34,725 nt of DNA from Streptomyces aurantiacus JA 4570 (GCF_000414115.1 NZ_AOPZ01000430.1:1-34725); one strand, 5' to 3'. Shown: positions 21,904-30,609, counted from the stretch's first letter. Notes: generated by a model from the letters alone, not told the origin. Made by a program: numbers and translations.

Positions 21904-24177
21904 ATGAGCGAGCCCACCGCGCAGTCCGAAACCGAGCACTCCCACGCCGCCGGGGTACGGCACGCGCAGCCGTCCGTCGGCACCCTCGCGGCGCACCGGC
22001 CGCACACCATCGCGGCCACCGTCTCCGACCTGGACCCGGACATCGACGCCGATCTGGACGGGTACGACGAGGAGGCCCAGGCGGGGTACGGCGGCGCCGA
22101 GCTGCCGCAGGGCCGCTTCCTGGACCGCGAGCGCAGCTGGCTCGCCTTCAACGAGCGCGTCCTGGAGCTCGCCGAGGACCCGAACACCCCGCTCCTGGAG
22201 CGGGCGAACTTCCTGGCGATCTTCGCCTCGAACCTGGACGAGTTCTTCATGGTCCGGGTGGCGGGCCTCAAGCGCCGCATCGCGACCGGCGTCGCCACCC
22301 GTTCGGCCTCGGGGCTGCAGCCCCGCGAGGTCCTGGAGCTGATCTGGAACCGCTCGCGCGAGCTCATGGCCCGGCACGCCGCCTGCTACCAGGAAGAGGT
22401 CGCCCCGGCGCTGGCCGACGAGGGCATCCACGTGGTGCGCTGGCACGAGCTCACCGACAAGGAGCAGTCCCGGCTCTACACCCTCTTCATGCACCGGATC
22501 TTCCCGGTCCTCACCCCGCTGGCCGTCGACCCGGCGCACCCCTTCCCGTACATCTCGGGTCTGTCCCTGAACCTCGCCGTGGTGATCGAGAACCCGGTCA
22601 CCGGCCACGAGCACTTCGCGCGCGTCAAGGTGCCGCCGCTGCTCTCCCGCTTCCTGGAGGCATCCCCGCAGCGTTACGTCCCCATCGAGGACGTCATCGC
22701 CGCGCCCAAGCACCTCCAGGAACTGTTCCCGGGCATGAACATCAAGCAGCACCACATGTTCCGGCTCACCAGGAACGAGGACCTGGAGGTCGAGGAGGAC
22801 GACGCCGAGAACCTCCTGAAGGCGCTGGAGAAGGAGCTGATGCGGCGCCGCTTCGGGCCGCCGGTGCGCCTGGAGGTCGAGGAGTCCATCGACCGGAAGA
22901 TCCTCAACCTGCTGATGCGGGAGCTGAAGATCGGCGAGTCGGAGGTGCACCCGCTGCCGGGGCCGCTCGACCTCACCGGGCTCTTCGCCATCGCGGGCCT
23001 GGACCGGCCCGAGCTGAAGTACCCGAAGTTCGTGGCGGGCACCCACCGCGACCTCGCCGAGGTCGAGTCGGCGCAGGCGCCCGACATCTTCGCGGCGCTG
23101 CGCGGCGACCACGACGTGCTGCTTCACCACCCGTACGACTCGTTCTCGACGTCCGTGCAGGCGTTCCTGGAGCAGGCCGCCGCCGACGAGAACGTCCTCG
23201 CCATCAAGCAGACGCTGTACCGCACTTCGGGCGACTCCCCGATAGTGGACGCGCTGATCGACGCCGCCGAGTCCGGCAAGCAGGTGCTCGTCCTGGTCGA
23301 GCTGAAGGCCCGCTTCGACGAGCAGGCCAACATCAAGTGGGCGCGCAAGCTGGAGGAGGCCGGCTGCCATGTCGTGTACGGCCTGGTCGGTCTGAAGACG
23401 CACTGCAAGCTCTCGCTCGTGGTCCGCCAGGAGGGCGACAACCTCGTCCGGTACTCGCACGTGGGCACCGGCAACTACCACCCCAAGACGGCCCGGCTGT
23501 ACGAGGACCTGGGGCTGCTCACCGCCAACCAGGAAGTCGGCGCGGACCTCTCCGACCTCTTCAACCGGCTCTCGGGCTACTCGCGCCGCGAGACCTACCG
23601 GCGCCTGCTCGTGGCCCCCAAGTCCCTGCGCGACGGCCTGATCACCCGCATCAACCGGGAGATACAGCACCACCGCGCGGGCCGCCCCGCCTACGTCCGC
23701 ATCAAGGTCAACTCGATCGTGGACGAGGCCGTCATCGACGCGCTGTACCGCGCCTCGCAGGCCGGCGTGACGGTGGACGTGTGGGTGCGCGGGATCTGCG
23801 CGGTGCGGCCGGGCGTCGCGGGTCTGTCGGAGAACATACGCGTGCGTTCCGTGCTGGGGCGTTTCCTGGAGCACTCCCGGGTCTTCGCCTTCGGCAACGG
23901 GGGCGAGCCGGAGGTGTGGATCGGCAGCGCCGACATGATGCACCGCAATCTCGACCGCCGTATCGAGGCTCTGGTGAGGGTGATGGCCCCGGCGCACCGG
24001 GCGACCCTGAACCGGCTCCTGGAGACCGGCATGTCGGACACCACGGCCTCGTGGCACCTGGGGGCGGACGGCAACTGGACGCGGCATGCCACGGACCCGG
24101 ACGGCCAGCCCCTGCGGAACGTACAGGAGATGCTCATAGACGCCCGGAGGCGCCGGCGTGGCACAGCAACACCATGA
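21904..24177 (+). CDS. ppk: Polyphosphate kinase 1
   Basis: A 757-residue Ppk1 that reversibly polymerises ATP gamma-phosphate into polyP. The N domain begins FLDRERSWLAFNERVLELAE; the head domain contains FPYISGLSLNLAV. The catalytic C domain has YRTSGDSPIVDALIDAA, the phospho-His site RYSHVGTGNYHPKTARLYED and the second essential His in FLEHSRVFAFGNGG. ATG 21904 has SD GGAAG 8 nt upstream. ATG 21784 would add 40 residues of low similarity and lacks an SD. A Pro/Asp-rich head of about 70 residues precedes the conserved region. It overlaps the CHAD gene by 20 nt. No clear PHO box was found upstream. Confidence 0.93.
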   Translation: MSEPTAQSETEHSHAAGVRHAQPSVGTLAAHRPHTIAATVSDLDPDIDADLDGYDEEAQAGYGGAELPQGRFLDRERSWLAFNERVLELAEDPNTPLLERANFLAIFASNLDEFFMVRVAGLKRRIATGVATRSASGLQPREVLELIWNRSRELMARHAACYQEEVAPALADEGIHVVRWHELTDKEQSRLYTLFMHRIFPVLTPLAVDPAHPFPYISGLSLNLAVVIENPVTGHEHFARVKVPPLLSRFLEASPQRYVPIEDVIAAPKHLQELFPGMNIKQHHMFRLTRNEDLEVEEDDAENLLKALEKELMRRRFGPPVRLEVEESIDRKILNLLMRELKIGESEVHPLPGPLDLTGLFAIAGLDRPELKYPKFVAGTHRDLAEVESAQAPDIFAALRGDHDVLLHHPYDSFSTSVQAFLEQAAADENVLAIKQTLYRTSGDSPIVDALIDAAESGKQVLVLVELKARFDEQANIKWARKLEEAGCHVVYGLVGLKTHCKLSLVVRQEGDNLVRYSHVGTGNYHPKTARLYEDLGLLTANQEVGADLSDLFNRLSGYSRRETYRRLLVAPKSLRDGLITRINREIQHHRAGRPAYVRIKVNSIVDEAVIDALYRASQAGVTVDVWVRGICAVRPGVAGLSENIRVRSVLGRFLEHSRVFAFGNGGEPEVWIGSADMMHRNLDRRIEALVRVMAPAHRATLNRLLETGMSDTTASWHLGADGNWTRHATDPDGQPLRNVQEMLIDARRRRRGTATP

Positions 24178-25564
24178 GATGACGGCGGGCGAGGCCCTGT
24201 CGGTCTACCTGCAGGACCAGGCGACCGACTTCCTCCGCTCGCTGCGGCTGCACCGCGAGTCCTCGACGGACGCGCAGGGCGCCGAGGAGTCCCTGGCGGC
24301 GGCGCGCTCCCTGCGCCGTGCCTCGCGCCGCATCGGCGCCACGCTGCACACGTTCCGGCCGCTCCTCGACCCCGACTGGACGGAGTCCCTCCGGCCCGAA
24401 CTGGCGTGGCTGTCGGGCACGTTGGCCCGCGAGCACGCGTACGCCGCGCGGCTGGAACGGCTGTTGGGCGCGCTGCACCGCTTGTCGTCCCCACCCCCGA
24501 CGACGGCAACCCCGGCGTCCGCCGCCTCGGCGCCGCTGCCGGGGCCGTCCGCCCCGCCGTCGCCCTCTTCGACACCGCCGCTCCGCGGCGGATATCCCCC
24601 ACCCGCCCACCCGTCACCCCGAACCGAGAGGTGGGCCGGGGGTGGGCCGGGGGCACCCCGGTCCGGAACCACGGCCGCGGGCGGCGACCCCACCGACCCG
24701 ACGGGCTCGGGCAACCCGCCCGGCGGCCCCCACGCCCCCGCCACCGCTGCGGGCAGGCGCTCCACAGGACAGGCCCTACCCGCAGCCTCAGGCGACCGGG
24801 CTACCGCTGTGGGCAGGCGTTCCGCAGGGCGGAACGGGTGGGCACAGCCCCCGGCCCAGGGTGCCGATCATGTGGGCCCCGGCCAAGGCTCGCTCCCGGC
24901 CCAGGCCCCGGGCTCAGGGCAGGCCCCGGCGGCCAAGAAACCCACCGGCCCCCTGGCCGTAGGCGCGGCCAAAGCGGCCGCCCTGCTGGAGCGCCAGCTC
25001 ACCCTCGCCCGCACCCGGGCCCACTCCGCCGCCCTGCAAGCCTTCGGCTCCTCCCGCTTCCACGCGGTGGCGGACAACGTCGCCGTGCTGGCCAGCGAGG
25101 TCCCCCTGCGGCCCGCCGCCGAGGGGGACCTGAAGCCGCCGGCCGCGGCGGCGGAGGTCCAGCTCGCCGACGCGGTCGCCGCCCTCCCCCTGGTCCAGGC
25201 GGGCCACCCGTACAACGCGGAGGCCCTGGTCCACGGCCTGGCGGCGGACACCGCCCCGGAGGCCCAGGACGCCCCCTGGCTGAGGGTCCGCTCGCTGCTG
25301 CGCCTGCACCGCTACGCCCAGGAGGTGCTGCTCGGCGACGTCCCCCTGGACCCCCGCCTCGTCCAGGCGGGCCTGGCCCTGGACCTGCACCGCGAGGCGG
25401 CGGACGCGGCCGCCGCGGCGGCGTCGGCGGCCCGCACCCCCCGCATCGCCCCGGCCACCGCGTACGCCCTCGGCGTGCTCCACGCCGACCAGCGCCACGA
25501 GGTGGAGGCGGCGAGGTTCGCCTTCCACCGGGCCTGGCTGCGGGAGGCGGTCACGACGCCATGA
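24158..25564 (+). CDS. CHAD-domain protein with low-complexity insert
   Basis: A 468-residue protein. The N-terminal helices (residues 5-110: VYLQDQATDFLRSLRLHRES, AARSLRRASRRIGATLHTFR) and C-terminal part (from about 262: AAALLERQLTLARTRAHSAA, RFAFHRAWL) match CHAD, an all-helical, positively lined domain that binds polyphosphate. Between them lie about 150 residues rich in Pro, Gly, Ala, Ser and Thr, which also encode dispersed palindromic repeats. Start GTG 24158 has SD GGAGG at 7-nt spacing and overlaps ppk by 20 nt; ATG 24179 is an alternative. Position between ppk and a Nudix gene supports a polyP role. It ends ATGA into a mini-ORF. Confidence 0.88.
   Translation: MAQQHHEMTAGEALSVYLQDQATDFLRSLRLHRESSTDAQGAEESLAAARSLRRASRRIGATLHTFRPLLDPDWTESLRPELAWLSGTLAREHAYAARLERLLGALHRLSSPPPTTATPASAASAPLPGPSAPPSPSSTPPLRGGYPPPAHPSPRTERWAGGGPGAPRSGTTAAGGDPTDPTGSGNPPGGPHAPATAAGRRSTGQALPAASGDRATAVGRRSAGRNGWAQPPAQGADHVGPGQGSLPAQAPGSGQAPAAKKPTGPLAVGAAKAAALLERQLTLARTRAHSAALQAFGSSRFHAVADNVAVLASEVPLRPAAEGDLKPPAAAAEVQLADAVAALPLVQAGHPYNAEALVHGLAADTAPEAQDAPWLRVRSLLRLHRYAQEVLLGDVPLDPRLVQAGLALDLHREAADAAAAAASAARTPRIAPATAYALGVLHADQRHEVEAARFAFHRAWLREAVTTP
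24575..24607. repeat. Intergenic-type repeat inside the CHAD gene
   Basis: CCGCCGC-TCC-GCGGCGG (24575-24591) followed by ATATCCCCCACCCGCC. Nearly the same sequence, CCGCCGCTCCGCGGCGGG followed by ATCTCTCCCACCCGCC, ends the window at 34692-34725 outside any gene. Here it is translated as part of the Pro-rich insert (PPLRGGYPPPA). Confidence 0.7.
24746..24848. repeat. Two palindromic repeat copies inside the CHAD gene
   Basis: Copy 1 (24746-24786) starts GCTGCGGGCAGGCGCTCC and ends CTACCCGCAGC. Copy 2 (24806-24848) starts GCTGTGGGCAGGCGTTCCGC and ends GCGGAACGGGTGGGCACAGC; 16 of 20 positions pair around a 3-nt loop. They are offset by 60 bp, so the frame is kept and they encode TAAGRRSTGQ and TAVGRRSAGR. 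I recall near-identical palindromes as intergenic repeats in Streptomyces. Confidence 0.72.
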
Positions 25565-25608
25565 CGGCACGGGCGGAGGACGACACCGGGGAGGTGACCG
25601 CGCGATGA
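25561..25608 (+). CDS. 15-codon relay ORF between CHAD and Nudix genes
   Basis: ATG 25561 overlaps the CHAD stop (ATGA), and the ORF (MTARAEDDTGEVTAR) stops at TGA 25606-25608, overlapping the Nudix ATG (ATGA). It therefore bridges the two genes with 4-nt overlaps at both ends. It has only a distant SD-like GGGAGG. It contains the strong GGAGGTGA SD of the Nudix gene. It may be a translational relay or simply chance; peptide function is unlikely. Confidence 0.4.
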   Translation: MTARAEDDTGEVTAR

Positions 25609-26033
25609 CCGGCGCCCCGGGCCCGATCCGCGCCGCGGGCTGCGTCCTGTGGCGCCGCTCACCGGCGACGGGCGCCCTGGAGATCTGCCTGGTCCACCGG
25701 CCGAAGTGGGACGACTGGTCGCACCCCAAGGGCAAGCTGAAGCCCGGCGAGGACCCGCTCGCGGGCGCCGTGCGCGAGGTCGCGGAGGAGACGGGCCAGC
25801 ACTGCGTACCGGGCCCGCGCCTGCCCACCGCCCACTACCAGGCGGGCGGCCGCCCCAAAGAGGTCCAGTACTGGGCGGCCGAGGCCACCCACGGCCACTT
25901 CACGCCGAACCGCGAGGTCGACCGCGTCCGCTGGCTCCCCCCGGCCGAGGCCCGCGCCCGCCTCACCCAGCCTCGCGACCGCGAACTCCTCGACACCCTC
26001 CTCACCACCCTCCACCCGGCCGACGAAGGCTGA
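25605..26033 (+). CDS. Nudix (MutT-like) hydrolase
   Basis: A 142-residue Nudix hydrolase. The Nudix box G-x5-E-x7-R-E-x2-E-E-x-G is complete (GKLKPGEDPLAGAVREVAEE, then TG), so metal-dependent pyrophosphohydrolase activity is expected. A YWAAEATHGHFTPNREVDRV segment suggests the diadenosine or inositol polyphosphate type rather than classic 8-oxo-dGTP MutT. Only the Nudix domain is present; the phosphoglycerate-mutase-like domain of long MutT proteins is absent. SD GGAGGTGA is near perfect. Co-operonic position with ppk and CHAD suggests a substrate from polyphosphate or nucleotide polyphosphate metabolism. Confidence 0.9.
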   Translation: MTGAPGPIRAAGCVLWRRSPATGALEICLVHRPKWDDWSHPKGKLKPGEDPLAGAVREVAEETGQHCVPGPRLPTAHYQAGGRPKEVQYWAAEATHGHFTPNREVDRVRWLPPAEARARLTQPRDRELLDTLLTTLHPADEG

Positions 26034-26060
26034 CGAGGGCTCACGAAGGCCGACGAGGGC
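26021..26060. repeat. Four 10-bp tandem repeats across the Nudix stop
   Basis: CGACGAAGGC, TGACGAGGGC, TCACGAAGGC and CGACGAGGGC occupy 26021-26060 end to end. The second unit supplies the TGA stop. Variation in copy number would alter only the 3' end. Confidence 0.75.
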
Positions 26061-26144
26061 CGCCGGAACGGACGTGCCCGGCCCCCGTACGCACCGGAAA
26101 CTGGGGGGAACGCGACCGATCACATCGAGCCACCGCGGCCCTTC

Positions 26145-26166
26145 CCCGGGCAGCCCGGCCCGGGGG
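26145..26166. terminator. Possible terminator of the ppk-CHAD-Nudix unit
   Basis: CCCCGGG (26145-26151) pairs with CCCGGGG (26160-26166), loop 8 nt. The stem is short but all GC. It lies 111 bp after the Nudix stop and 67 bp before the PHO box, in a gene-free stretch (26034-26422). Confidence 0.4.
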
Positions 26167-26232
26167 CGACATGGCCCTTTGCGCCCGCGCTCGACGTAAT
26201 CCGACCGTGACCTAACCACAACGTCCGCGTAG

Positions 26233-26287
26233 GTTCACCGCGCGTTCATTTACGGCCATCGGCCGCTTCACCTGTTCTGCCTAATTT
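26233..26287 (+). promoter_or_regulatory. PHO box and promoter of pstSCAB
   Basis: PhoP-type direct repeats start at 26233 (GTTCACC), 26244 (GTTCATT), 26255 (GCCATCG, degenerate) and 26266 (CTTCACC), each exactly 11 bp apart. A -10 TAATTT (26282-26287) follows 9 bp after the last unit, with no -35, as expected for a PhoP-activated promoter. The predicted start near 26294 leaves a leader of about 130 nt before pstS. Confidence 0.88.
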
Positions 26288-26422
26288 CGGCCCTACGTGA
26301 TGCGTGGAGCGATCGATCGGACCGCCCCGGCAACGCGCGCTCGGCCCACAGGCCACCTACGGCCACTCGAACCACCTCGCACGCCGCCCCAGTCCGGCGG
26401 CTCCCGGAAGGAACTCCCGAAA

Positions 26423-27547
26423 GTGAAGCTTCAGCGCAAGAACCGGCGGGCCCTCACCCTCGGTGCTCTCGCCGTCTCCGGCGCCCTGGCCCTCACGGCG
26501 TGCGGCTCGGACGACACGGGCGACAACGGCGACGGCGGCAAGAAGTCCAATGCCGCCAGCGACATCAAGTGCGACGACGCCAAGGGCCAGCTGGCCGCGT
26601 CCGGGTCGTCGGCCCAGAAGAACGCCATCGACGCCTGGGTGAAGCAGTACACGGCCGCCTGCAAGGACGTCCAGGTGCAGTACAACCCGACCGGCTCGGG
26701 CGCCGGCATCACCGCGTTCCTCCAGGGCCAGACCGCCTTCGCGGGCTCCGACTCGGCCCTGAAGCCGGACGAGATCGAGAAGTCGAAGAAGGTCTGCAAG
26801 TCCAGCCAGGCCATCGACCTGCCGATGGTCGGCGGCCCCATCGCCGTGGGCTACAACGTCCCGGGCGTCGACAAGCTGGTCCTGGACGCCAAGACCCTGG
26901 CCGACATCTTCAACAACAAGATCAAGAACTGGAACGACAAGGCGATCGAGAAGCTCAACCCCGACGCCAAGCTCCCCGGCACCAAGATCCAGGCGTTCCA
27001 CCGCTCGGACGAGTCCGGCACCACCGACAACTTCACCAAGTACCTCAAGGGCGCCGCCCCGTCCGCGTGGCCGTACGAGACCGGCAAGTCCTGGGAGCCC
27101 AAGGGCGGCCAGTCCGCGCAGGGTTCCTCCGGTGTCGCCCAGCAGGTGAAGCAGACGACCGGCGCCATCTCGTACATGGAGCTGTCGTACGCCGAAGAGG
27201 GCATCGAGACCGTCGACCTGAAGACCGGCGCCAAGGAGCCGGTGGAGGCCACCGTCGACAACGCCTCCAAGGCGATCTCCGAGGCCAAGACGGTCGGCAA
27301 GGGCAAGGACCTCGCCCTTGAGCTGAACTACAAGCCCACCGCCGAGGGCGCGTACCCGATCACCCTGGTGACGTACGAGGTCGTCTGCGAGAAGGGCAAC
27401 AAGTCGGACACCCTGGCGACGACCAAGTCCTTCCTCAACTACGTCTCCAGCGAGGACGGCCAGGCCCTCCTCAAGGAGAACGGCTACGCGCCGATCCCGT
27501 CCGAGATCATCACCAAGGTCCGCGAGACCGTCGCGGCCCTGAGCTGA
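26423..27547 (+). CDS. pstS: Phosphate-binding lipoprotein PstS
   Basis: A 374-residue lipoprotein. The signal peptide (KLQRKNRRALTLGALAVSGA) ends in the lipobox LTAC, so it is anchored outside the membrane. The phosphate-binding fold is recognised by ASGSSAQKNAIDAW, YNPTGSGAGITAFL, AFAGSD and FHRSDESGTTDNFTKYL. It delivers Pi to PstCA. GTG 26423 is fixed by SD GGAAGGA and the signal peptide; upstream open frame is leader sequence. It is separated from pstC by a strong hairpin that probably sets higher pstS expression. It is controlled by the PHO box upstream. Confidence 0.96.
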   Translation: MKLQRKNRRALTLGALAVSGALALTACGSDDTGDNGDGGKKSNAASDIKCDDAKGQLAASGSSAQKNAIDAWVKQYTAACKDVQVQYNPTGSGAGITAFLQGQTAFAGSDSALKPDEIEKSKKVCKSSQAIDLPMVGGPIAVGYNVPGVDKLVLDAKTLADIFNNKIKNWNDKAIEKLNPDAKLPGTKIQAFHRSDESGTTDNFTKYLKGAAPSAWPYETGKSWEPKGGQSAQGSSGVAQQVKQTTGAISYMELSYAEEGIETVDLKTGAKEPVEATVDNASKAISEAKTVGKGKDLALELNYKPTAEGAYPITLVTYEVVCEKGNKSDTLATTKSFLNYVSSEDGQALLKENGYAPIPSEIITKVRETVAALS

Positions 27548-27553
27548 CCCAAA

Positions 27554-27583
27554 GGCGCGGCCCACCACCCGGTGGGCCGCGCC
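27554..27583 (+). terminator. Attenuating hairpin between pstS and pstC
   Basis: GGCGCGGCCCACC (27554-27566) pairs perfectly with GGTGGGCCGCGCC (27571-27583), loop ACCC. It lies 6 bp after the pstS stop. Partial termination or 3' protection here would explain more pstS than pstCAB product. Confidence 0.85.
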
Positions 27584-27653
27584 GTCCGGTGCACCGCCGC
27601 CAGGAGCCGTGCCCCGCCAGCGGGCGGGACGGCTCCGCAGACCGGAGAACCCC

Positions 27654-28679
27654 ATGGATATACCCACGGATACGACACCGCCTCCTCCCCGCGTCGAGGA
27701 CGCCAAGCCCACGACCGCAGCGCAGAAGCGCGCAGCCCGCGGCGCCACCCGCCCCGGAGACCGGATCTTCCTCGCCCTGTCGCGCGGATCCGGCATCGCA
27801 CTGCTGCTGGTCATGGCCGCCATCGCGGCGTTCCTCGCCTACCGCGCCTCCATCGCCCTCGCCGACAACGAGGGCAGCTTCTTCACGACCTTCGAGTGGG
27901 ACCCGGCCGGCATCACGAGCGGCGGCAAGCCCGTCTTCGGCATCGCCGTCCTGGTGTTCGGCACCGTCGTGAGCTCGATCATCGCGCTCGTGATCGCCGT
28001 CCCCGTGGCCATCGGCATCGCGCTCTTCATCTCGCACTACGCGCCGCGCAGCCTGGCCGCCCCCATCGCCTTCGTGATCGACCTCCTGGCCGCCGTGCCG
28101 TCGATCGTCTACGGCCTCTGGGGCGCCCTGGTCGTCGCCCCCAATCTGACCGGCCTGTACAGCTGGCTCGACGACTACTTCGGCTGGACCGGCATCTTCG
28201 AGTACCAGGGCGGCGCCCCGCGCTCCCTGATGACCGTCGGCATCCTGCTCGCGATCATGATCCTGCCGATCATCACCAACGTGAGCCGTGAGGTCTTCCT
28301 CCAGGTCCCGAAGTTCAACGAAGAGGCCGCGCTCGCGCTCGGCGCCACGCGCTGGGAAGTCATCCGCATGTCGGTGCTCCCGTTCGGCCGCTCCGGCATC
28401 ATCTCCGCCTCGATGCTGGGCCTCGGCCGCGCGCTCGGCGAGACGATCGCCGTCGCCACCGTGCTCTCCCCGAGCTTCGTCATCAACGCGTCCGTGCTCG
28501 ACTACGGCGGCGGCACCTTCGCGCAGAACATCGCCAGCAAGTTCAACGAGGCCAATGAGTACGGCCGGGACGCCCTCATCGCCTCCGGCCTGGTGCTCTT
28601 CGTCATCACGCTGCTGGTCAACGGCGCGGCCCGCCTGATCATCGCGCGCCGCAAGGAGTACTCGGGGGCCAACGCATGA
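27654..28679 (+). CDS. pstC: Phosphate ABC transporter permease PstC
   Basis: A 341-residue permease with a Pro-rich cytoplasmic head of about 45 residues and six predicted membrane helices. The binding-protein-dependent transport loop is seen as EEAALALGATRWEVIRMSVL, with LGRALGETIAVATVL further on, typical of PstC. SD CGGAGAA precedes ATG 27654. The stop overlaps pstA (ATGA), so the two permeases are translationally coupled. It forms the membrane channel with PstA. Confidence 0.95.
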   Translation: MDIPTDTTPPPPRVEDAKPTTAAQKRAARGATRPGDRIFLALSRGSGIALLLVMAAIAAFLAYRASIALADNEGSFFTTFEWDPAGITSGGKPVFGIAVLVFGTVVSSIIALVIAVPVAIGIALFISHYAPRSLAAPIAFVIDLLAAVPSIVYGLWGALVVAPNLTGLYSWLDDYFGWTGIFEYQGGAPRSLMTVGILLAIMILPIITNVSREVFLQVPKFNEEAALALGATRWEVIRMSVLPFGRSGIISASMLGLGRALGETIAVATVLSPSFVINASVLDYGGGTFAQNIASKFNEANEYGRDALIASGLVLFVITLLVNGAARLIIARRKEYSGANA

Positions 28680-29755
28680 GCATCAGCACCATGAAGCCGA
28701 CCGGTACTCCCGGCGGCGAGAGCGGCCCCTCGAACCTCAAGGCCGCGCGCCTGCCGCGCTGGTCGCCGTACGTCATCGCCGTCGGCTCGCTCGCCGTGGG
28801 CTGCGGCATCGGCCTCGCCGCGGGCCTGGACTCCCGCCTCCAGTGGGGCCTGATCGCGGCGATCCTGTTCGTCGCCGTCTCGTACATCCTCTCGGCGACG
28901 GTCGAGGGCGGCCGCCAGGCCAAGGACCGCCTCGCCACCTCGATGGTGTGGGTGATGTTCCTCCTCGCCGTCGTCCCGCTGGCCTCGCTCGTCTACGAGA
29001 CCGTCCAGCGCGGCGCCAAGGTCTTCAACGGCTACTTCCTGAGCCACTCCATGGGCGTGGTCGCCGACAAGGAAACCGGCGGCGGCATCTACCACGCCAT
29101 CATCGGCACCCTGGAGCAGGTCGGCCTCGCCTGCCTGATCGCCGTGCCGATCGGCCTGCTCACCGCGATCTACCTCGTCGAGTACGGACGCGGCAAGCTC
29201 GCCAAGGCGGTCACGTTCTTCGTCGACGTGATGACGGGCATCCCGTCGATCGTCGCGGGTCTGTTCGTCCTCAGCTTCTGGATCCTGATCCTGGGCTTCG
29301 ACTTCTCCGGCTGGGCCGGCGCCATGGCGCTGTCGATCCTGATGATGCCGGTGGTCGTGCGCTCCACCGAGGAAATGCTGAAGCTCGTCCCGAACGAGCT
29401 GCGCGAGGCATCGCTCGCGCTCGGCGTACCGAAGTGGCGCACCATCCTGAAGGTGGTCCTGCCCACCGCGATCGGCGGCATCACGACCGGCGTCATGCTG
29501 GCCATCGCCCGTATCGCCGGTGAGACCGCGCCCGTCCTGCTCCTGGTCTGGGTGAACCCTTTCATCAACACGAACCCGTTCGACGGCGCCCAGGCATCGC
29601 TGCCGCTGTACATCTACCAGCAGTACCAGTCGGGCAACCAGGCCGGTTACGACCGTGCCTGGGCGGCGGCCCTGGCCCTGATCGCGTTCATCATGATCCT
29701 CAACCTCGTGGCCCGCGGCGTCGCCCGCTGGAAGGCCCCGACGACCGGTCGCTGA
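28676..29755 (+). CDS. pstA: Phosphate ABC transporter permease PstA
   Basis: A 359-residue permease. Two extra N-terminal helices (about 33-50 and 53-75) precede the usual six-helix core. The EAA loop (REASLALGVPKWRTILKVVL) and ARIAGETAPVLLLVWVNPF identify PstA. The start ATG 28676 overlaps the pstC stop. It ends 77 bp before pstB. It partners PstC. Confidence 0.95.
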   Translation: MSISTMKPTGTPGGESGPSNLKAARLPRWSPYVIAVGSLAVGCGIGLAAGLDSRLQWGLIAAILFVAVSYILSATVEGGRQAKDRLATSMVWVMFLLAVVPLASLVYETVQRGAKVFNGYFLSHSMGVVADKETGGGIYHAIIGTLEQVGLACLIAVPIGLLTAIYLVEYGRGKLAKAVTFFVDVMTGIPSIVAGLFVLSFWILILGFDFSGWAGAMALSILMMPVVVRSTEEMLKLVPNELREASLALGVPKWRTILKVVLPTAIGGITTGVMLAIARIAGETAPVLLLVWVNPFINTNPFDGAQASLPLYIYQQYQSGNQAGYDRAWAAALALIAFIMILNLVARGVARWKAPTTGR

Positions 29756-29832
29756 GGCGACCTATTCGGCTCCGCCGAGTGGGGCCGGTCAGCGACCGAC
29801 AGCAGTACGTTTCCGAAAGAAGCAGTGATCCC

Positions 29833-30609
29833 ATGGCCAAGCGAATCGACGTATCGGGCCTCAACGCCTACTACGGTTCCCACAAGGCGATCGAAGACAT
29901 CTCGATGACCGTGGAGCCCCGCTCCGTGACGGCCTTCATCGGCCCGTCCGGCTGCGGCAAGTCCACGTTCCTGCGCACCCTGAACCGCATGCACGAGGTC
30001 ACCCCCGGCGGCCGGGTCGAGGGCAAGGTCATGCTGGACGGCGACGACCTGTACGGCTCCGGCGTGGACCCGGTGAACGTGCGCCGCACCATCGGCATGG
30101 TCTTCCAGCGCCCGAACCCGTTCCCGACCATGTCGATCTTCGACAATGTCGCGGCGGGGCTGAAGCTCAACGGCTCGTACAAGAAGAGCGAGCTGAACGA
30201 CGTCGTCGAGAAGTCCCTCAAGGGCGCCAACCTCTGGAACGAGGTCAAGGACCGCCTGAACAAGCCCGGCTCCGGCCTCTCCGGCGGTCAGCAGCAGCGC
30301 CTGTGCATCGCCCGCGCGATCGCGGTCGAGCCGCAGGTCCTGCTCATGGACGAGCCCTGCTCGGCCCTCGACCCGATCTCCACCCTCGCCATCGAGGACC
30401 TGATCGGCGAGCTGAAGGAACGCTTCACGATCGTCATCGTGACGCACAACATGCAGCAGGCGGCCCGCGTCTCGGACCGCACGGCCTTCTTCAACCTCGC
30501 GGCGGTCGGCCAGCCCGGCAAGCTCATCGAGATCGACGACACCGAGCGCATCTTCTCCAACCCGTCGGTCCAGGCGACCGAGGACTACATCTCCGGCCGC
30601 TTCGGCTGA
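29833..30609 (+). CDS. pstB: Phosphate ABC transporter ATPase PstB
   Basis: A 258-residue ATPase. Walker A GPSGCGKST, Q-loop in MVFQRPNPFPTMSIFDNVAA, signature LSGGQQQRL, Walker B VLLMDEPCSALDP and H-loop VTHNMQQAARVSD are intact. The NPFPMSI-like stretch is characteristic of PstB. ATG 29833 gives family length; the frame is open upstream to 29779 without similarity. No phoU follows in this operon, as usual for Streptomyces, and a terminator lies 60 bp downstream. Confidence 0.96.
   Translation: MAKRIDVSGLNAYYGSHKAIEDISMTVEPRSVTAFIGPSGCGKSTFLRTLNRMHEVTPGGRVEGKVMLDGDDLYGSGVDPVNVRRTIGMVFQRPNPFPTMSIFDNVAAGLKLNGSYKKSELNDVVEKSLKGANLWNEVKDRLNKPGSGLSGGQQQRLCIARAIAVEPQVLLMDEPCSALDPISTLAIEDLIGELKERFTIVIVTHNMQQAARVSDRTAFFNLAAVGQPGKLIEIDDTERIFSNPSVQATEDYISGRFG

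Noticed and set aside
24158..26033. Mobile element or biosynthetic cluster
   Set aside because: No transposase, integrase, NRPS, PKS or phage gene motif was seen anywhere in the window; gene content is core metabolism and regulation.
26021..26060. Possible CRISPR-like array
   Set aside because: Four head-to-tail 10-bp units without spacers; a simple tandem repeat.
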